Below the pieces are notes generated by a model that saw only the letters and a program-made list of their open reading frames with translations, did no database searches and was not told the origin of the DNA. Shown one piece after another: positions 60,273 through 64,000 of a DNA stretch of 64,000 nucleotides. The DNA is from Cupriavidus pauculus (GTDB lineage: Bacteria > Pseudomonadota > Gammaproteobacteria > Burkholderiales > Burkholderiaceae), in contig NZ_VZOW01000004.1 of the NCBI RefSeq assembly GCF_008801835.1, forward strand, positions 62,001-126,000, in the 5' to 3' direction. Each line of letters starts with the position of its first letter. The first letter of the stretch is position 1. The translations under genes were made by a program, and so were the position numbers.

Positions 60273-62747
60273 ATGTTCCGCACCCCCCAGGCTGTTCGCG
60301 CGCCCCGTTCCCATTCCTCGCGTTGGCCGCGCGCCGCGCTTGTCGCGGGCTGCCTGGCCGCGGCGCTCGCCACGTCCGCGCAGGCGGCAGGCGCCGAGAA
60401 GTACGCAGTGCCCGGGCTGGAAAAGCCGGCCACTGTGCTGGTGGACCGCTGGGGCGTGCCGCACATCTACGCCAATACGCTTTATGACGCGTTCTACGTG
60501 CAGGGTTTCATGGCCGCGCGCGACCGTCTGTGGCAGATCGACCTGTGGCGCAAGCGCGGACTCGGCGAGATGGCGAAGGACTTCGGGCCGGCCTATGTCG
60601 AAGGCGACCGCATGGCCCGCGCCGTGCTGTTCCGCGGCGACATGTATCGCGAATGGCTGGCCTACGGATCGGACGCCAAGCGCGTGGCGGAGGCCTTCGT
60701 CGCGGGGGTGAATGCCTACGTGGCACAGGTGGAGGCACGCCCGGAGCTGCTGCCGCCCGAGTTCAGGATGCTGAACTACAAGCCGTCGCGCTGGCGCGCC
60801 GAGGATATCGTGCGGATCCGCCATCACGGCCTGACACTGAATATGACCGGCGAAATCGATCGCGCGCAGATCTTCTGCTACGTCAAGCCCAATGCCGTGC
60901 GCGCCGACTGGGTGCGCCGCGAACTCGACCCGCCGGTCGAGCCGAAATTGTCCGAAGGGCTCGATCCCTGCGCCGTGCCCGCCGCCGAATTGCGCAAGGC
61001 CTACGATCTGGCTACCGCCGCGCCGCGTTTTCCGAAGGAATGGTGGTCTCCCGGCAACACCGGCAAGGCGGAGAACATTCCCGTCGACCGTTTGTATGCG
61101 ACCGTCGATGCGGCCAGCGATACGGCGCGCAGCCTGGGATCGAACAACTGGGTCATCGCCGGCAGCCGCACCGCCACGGGACGTCCCATCCTGGCCAACG
61201 ATCCGCACCGTGCTCACGGCGCGCCGAGCCTGCGCTATATCAGCCATCTGAACGCGCCGGGTTTGTCGGTGATCGGCGCGGGCGAGCCGTTTCTGCCGGG
61301 CATCTCGATTGGCCACAACGGCACGATCGCATTCGGCCTGACGCGCTTCTATATGGATCAGGAAGATCTGTATATCTACGAGACCAATCCCGCGCAGCCG
61401 CACGAATATAAATACAAGGGCCGCTGGGAGCCGATGGAGACCATTACCGAGCAGATTGCCGTGCGCGGCGAATCGACGCCGCGCAAGGTCACCATCGATT
61501 TCACGCGCCACGGGCCGGTGTTGTATGCCGACGCCAAGACCAATCGCAGCTATGCGCTGCGCGCGGCGTGGCTCGATTACGGCATGGCGCCGTATTTCGG
61601 CTCGATGGACTATATGCGCGCGCAAAACTGGGATCAGTTCCGTGCCGCGATGAATCGCTGGGGCGCACCGGGCGAAAACCAGGTCTATGCGGACCGCTTT
61701 GGCAATATCGGCTGGATTCCAGGCGGCTTGACGGTCAATCGCCCGAACTGGGACGGCCTGACCCCGGTGCCCGGCGATGGCCGATATGAATGGGCCGGTT
61801 ATCGCAATATGGACGAACTGCCGTGGGCCTTCAATCCGGCGCCGGGCTATGTGGTCACCGCCAACGAAAACAATATCCCGCCCAATCACCCGGCCGCGAA
61901 AATCGGCGTGGGCTATGAATGGAGCGACAGTTCGCGCGCGCGACGCCTCAAGGCGCTGGTGGCGGCCAACGCGCGCAGCACGCTCGAAGATTCGATGGCG
62001 TGGCAGAACGACACGGTGTCGCTGCCGGCACAGCGCGTGGTGGCGCTGCTCAAGCCGCTGAACAGCAGCGATGCGCAGGTGCAGCGCGGGCTGGACCTGT
62101 TGCGTAACTGGGATGGCAACGAACGCGCCGACAGCGCGCCGGCGGCGCTGTTCGAGGTGTGGTTCAGCAAATATCTGCGTACGGCCGTCGTGCGCGCCGC
62201 GTTGTCGCCGGAAGGGGCGCGCCTGGTTGGCGCGGGCGACGCCAGCCGCGTGATCGCCGTGCTGGAGCGGCCCGATTCATGGATGACGGTCGACAAGCGC
62301 AACGACATCATGATGGGCACGCTGAAGTCCGCCATGGTGGAACTGGAAAAGAAACTCGGCAACGATCCGAAAGGCTGGCAATGGGGCAAGCTGCATACGG
62401 CGGTGTTCGAGCATCCGCTGCATGCGATTCTGGACGCCAACGCGCGCCAGCAATATGACGTCAACGCGGGGCCGATTGGCGGATCGTCATTTACGCCGAT
62501 GAATACCAGCTATCGCAATAGCGATTTCCAGCTGACGGCCGGGGCGTCGTTCCGCATGGTGCTGGATGTGGGTAACTGGGATGGGTCGCGCGTGGTCAAC
62601 ACGCCGGGACAGTCCGGCAACCCCGCCAGTGCGCATTATCGCGATCTGGCGCCGTTGTGGGCGCGCGGCGAGTATTTTCCGCTGGTGTATTCGCGCAAGG
62701 CCGTGGAAAAGGAAAGCCGCGAGAAAGTGGAGCTGATACCGCAGTAA
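60273..62747 (+). CDS. Penicillin acylase-family Ntn hydrolase (exported)
   Basis: 824 residues. Signal peptide to TSAQAAG (residue about 40). Alpha chain, then the autocatalytic Ser S290 in LGSNNWVIAGS, which becomes the N-terminal nucleophile of the beta chain. Other landmarks: YMDQEDLYIYE, AMNRWGAPGENQVYADRFGNIGW and NNIPP. Amide hydrolase of beta-lactams, N-acyl homoserine lactones or other acyl amides; substrate not readable. ATG at 60273 with GAGGAGATCCG upstream. Stands alone and converges with the NrsF gene. Confidence 0.9.
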   Translation: MFRTPQAVRAPRSHSSRWPRAALVAGCLAAALATSAQAAGAEKYAVPGLEKPATVLVDRWGVPHIYANTLYDAFYVQGFMAARDRLWQIDLWRKRGLGEMAKDFGPAYVEGDRMARAVLFRGDMYREWLAYGSDAKRVAEAFVAGVNAYVAQVEARPELLPPEFRMLNYKPSRWRAEDIVRIRHHGLTLNMTGEIDRAQIFCYVKPNAVRADWVRRELDPPVEPKLSEGLDPCAVPAAELRKAYDLATAAPRFPKEWWSPGNTGKAENIPVDRLYATVDAASDTARSLGSNNWVIAGSRTATGRPILANDPHRAHGAPSLRYISHLNAPGLSVIGAGEPFLPGISIGHNGTIAFGLTRFYMDQEDLYIYETNPAQPHEYKYKGRWEPMETITEQIAVRGESTPRKVTIDFTRHGPVLYADAKTNRSYALRAAWLDYGMAPYFGSMDYMRAQNWDQFRAAMNRWGAPGENQVYADRFGNIGWIPGGLTVNRPNWDGLTPVPGDGRYEWAGYRNMDELPWAFNPAPGYVVTANENNIPPNHPAAKIGVGYEWSDSSRARRLKALVAANARSTLEDSMAWQNDTVSLPAQRVVALLKPLNSSDAQVQRGLDLLRNWDGNERADSAPAALFEVWFSKYLRTAVVRAALSPEGARLVGAGDASRVIAVLERPDSWMTVDKRNDIMMGTLKSAMVELEKKLGNDPKGWQWGKLHTAVFEHPLHAILDANARQQYDVNAGPIGGSSFTPMNTSYRNSDFQLTAGASFRMVLDVGNWDGSRVVNTPGQSGNPASAHYRDLAPLWARGEYFPLVYSRKAVEKESREKVELIPQ

Positions 62748-62759
62748 TTGCCGCAGGGA

Positions 62760-62795
62760 CCGGTTGGCACGCCAGACTTAATCGTGCACAACCGG
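62760..62795. terminator. Hairpin between the acylase and NrsF genes
   Basis: CCGGTTG-GCACG (62760-62771) pairs with CGTGC-A-CAACCGG (62783-62795) with one bulge and an 11-base loop, between converging stops at 62747 and 62804. No T-run. Confidence 0.45.
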
Positions 62796-62803
62796 CCTGC
62801 CGA

Positions 62804-63445
62804 TTACCACCGAAGCAGACGCGGCCCCCACAGCGCCCCAATGGCGGTGGGCACCAGCATGCCGAGGACGTACCACACCCCCCAGAACGCCACGCCCATT
62901 TCCGGGCAGTGCAGGCAGTAGACCAGCGTGGCGACGGCGCCGGACAGCAGGCCGCCCACGGCGCCGGTCAGCCGCAGCCGGGTCGGCGCGAGCCCGCGCA
63001 ATGCCCAGAAGACCGCGATGAATACGGGGGCCGACAGCATGGCAATCGCGAACGGGCAGACGCGCCAGGTTTGTCCCAGCACCGCTGCAACGCGCTCGCC
63101 GGCCGGTGTTTCCGCCAGCACATAGGCCGCGCCAATCCACACGGCAACGAACGGTGCCGATATCCCCGGCCAGCCTGGTCCGGTGGGCATGCCGGGCCGC
63201 GCCAGCCGCGTCACCATCGACAAGGCGCCCAGCAGCAACGACAGCGGCAGGGCCACCTTGGCCCAGAACAGCGGAGTGGTGGCGACTTCGGCCAGGTCGG
63301 CGCGTAAATGCAGTGTGGCCGCCAGCAGCAGGATCGCCGCTGCCGCACCGATCGCGATGGCCATACCAAAGCGGCGGCCGACCACGTGCCGGTCGACTGG
63401 CGCGACGCCAGTGGCAAGCATGGAAATCAGGTCGTCGGTCTTCAT
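62804..63445 (-). CDS. nrsF: NrsF-type membrane anti-sigma factor (DUF1109)
   Basis: 213 residues with about six hydrophobic segments, the DUF1109/NrsF pattern ([18 protein letters not shown] start, CPxA and HCPEMG cysteines in the membrane part: VCPFAIAML and [11 protein letters not shown]). Binds the partner ECF sigma factor at the membrane. ATG at 63445 overlaps the sigma factor stop by ATGA. Cysteines could sense metals or oxidants, as in Caulobacter NrsF-SigF. Confidence 0.88.
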   Translation of the reverse strand: MKTDDLISMLATGVAPVDRHVVGRRFGMAIAIGAAAAILLLAATLHLRADLAEVATTPLFWAKVALPLSLLLGALSMVTRLARPGMPTGPGWPGISAPFVAVWIGAAYVLAETPAGERVAAVLGQTWRVCPFAIAMLSAPVFIAVFWALRGLAPTRLRLTGAVGGLLSGAVATLVYCLHCPEMGVAFWGVWYVLGMLVPTAIGALWGPRLLRW

Positions 63446-63990
63446 CGTGTTCCTCGAATTTTTGCAGCGAGCGCTTTCAGCCCGCGATGCACCCCCACCT
63501 TTACCGCCGACTCCGACATGCCGGTCATCTGCGCGGCCTCGCTGACCGATAGTCCTTCCAGCTTCACGTACACGATCGGCAGGCGCTGTCGATCGGGCAA
63601 CTGGTTTAGCAGCAGGTTCAGGTCACGCTTGGCCTGCGCCGGCTCCAGGTCGGGCGCTGCTGCCACATCCATTGCGGCGTCGAGCGGATCGTTCAGCGCA
63701 TCGTGCCGCCCGTGCGCGCGGAAATGATCGGCAAGCTTGTACCGGGCAATCGCGTGCACCCAGGCCGTCAGGGGCTGGCCCGGCAGGTAGGTGTGGCGCG
63801 CATTGTGGACGGCCAGCAGCACTTCCTGGGTCAGGTCCTCGACATCGCCGGCCTGCTGCGGGAGCCGGTGACGGAAATAGCCGCGCAGCATCGCGGACAA
63901 CTCGGTCAGGAATTGCCCATAGGCCTCCTGGTTCCCCGCCAAGCCGCCTGTAAACAGGCCGAGCAGGCGGTACTCCCGCTGTTTCAGCAC
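63442..63990 (-). CDS. ECF sigma factor (NrsF-partnered)
   Basis: About 182 residues, RNA polymerase sigma-70 ECF type. Sigma region 2 ([44 protein letters not shown], in parts) and region 4 ([44 protein letters not shown]). The start used is GTG at 63990 with an AGGA nearby; the frame stays open to the window edge, so an earlier start cannot be excluded. Controls its own operon with nrsF in typical systems. Confidence 0.88.
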   Translation of the reverse strand: MLKQREYRLLGLFTGGLAGNQEAYGQFLTELSAMLRGYFRHRLPQQAGDVEDLTQEVLLAVHNARHTYLPGQPLTAWVHAIARYKLADHFRAHGRHDALNDPLDAAMDVAAAPDLEPAQAKRDLNLLLNQLPDRQRLPIVYVKLEGLSVSEAAQMTGMSESAVKVGVHRGLKALAAKIRGTR

Positions 63991-64000
63991 GTCCTGTTCT

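Overview
This window is high-GC chromosomal DNA from a beta-proteobacterium of the Burkholderiales, most likely Cupriavidus or a close relative. The evidence is the gene style: four orphan Bug/TctC tricarboxylate-type receptors, many small catabolic operons each with a LysR, AraC or Lrp regulator, a PXPV-repeat protein, and a vgrG-rhs pair. The genus call is an inference from gene content and protein style. I saw no rRNA, tRNA, IS element or CRISPR array.

Layout. (1) 1-4.5 kb: tail of a DPYxDGAR repeat protein, Ohr peroxidase, a thioredoxin-like protein, a cupin, and an Lrp-type regulator divergent from glmS. (2) 4.5-9.4 kb: a four-gene minus-strand catabolic operon (D-2-hydroxyacid dehydrogenase, FAH-family hydrolase, SDR, Bug receptor) facing a citrate synthase that carries an N-terminal DNA-binding domain. 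(3) 9.5-11.6 kb: secreted epoxide hydrolase and a nucleoside deaminase. (4) 11.7-20 kb: two Bug receptors and a LysR regulator divergent from a MmgE/PrpD, acyl-CoA synthetase (NDP-forming) and acyl-CoA dehydrogenase operon. (5) 20-25.6 kb: PXPV protein, a COG0402 deaminase with an NCS2 nucleobase permease, and two AraC regulators. (6) 25.7-28 kb: tightly overlapped Bug, PhzF and Rid genes. (7) 28-40 kb: the most striking block. It has a molybdenum hydroxylase (three subunits), UbiX and a COG0523 metallochaperone GTPase in one overlapping operon; a LysR gene; and a second minus-strand run with an NCS2 permease, a UbiD decarboxylase and two tandem amidohydrolase_2 paralogues, one of which has lost the HxH metal ligands. 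(8) 40-44 kb: arylsulfatase, its formylglycine-generating enzyme and an NlpA-type binding protein. (9) 44-53.3 kb: a fliD with a frameshift in a G run, preceded by strong inverted repeats, then vgrG and an rhs gene with an eroded cleavage site and a His-Asp repeat tail. (10) 53.4-60.1 kb: a chemoreceptor, then a Fur-box-linked electron-transfer operon (PepSY, flavinylation-site DUF2271, DUF4198, ApbE, membrane-anchored flavoreductase). (11) 60.2-64 kb: a penicillin-acylase-family enzyme and an ECF sigma/NrsF anti-sigma pair.

How the parts work together. Region 7 looks like a complete catabolic module for an aromatic or N-heteroaromatic carboxylate: uptake (NCS2), hydroxylation (Mo hydroxylase), prenyl-FMN-dependent decarboxylation (UbiD/UbiX) and metal-dependent decarboxylation or ring hydrolysis (amidohydrolases). 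No CoA ligase is present, so it does not match the furoate pathway. Region 10 can be read as an electron wire from NADPH through FAD/FMN and a PepSY membrane protein to a periplasmic protein predicted to carry covalent FMN, probably for iron reduction. A recurrent feature is a GC-rich hairpin without a clear U-tract at nearly every convergent gene junction.
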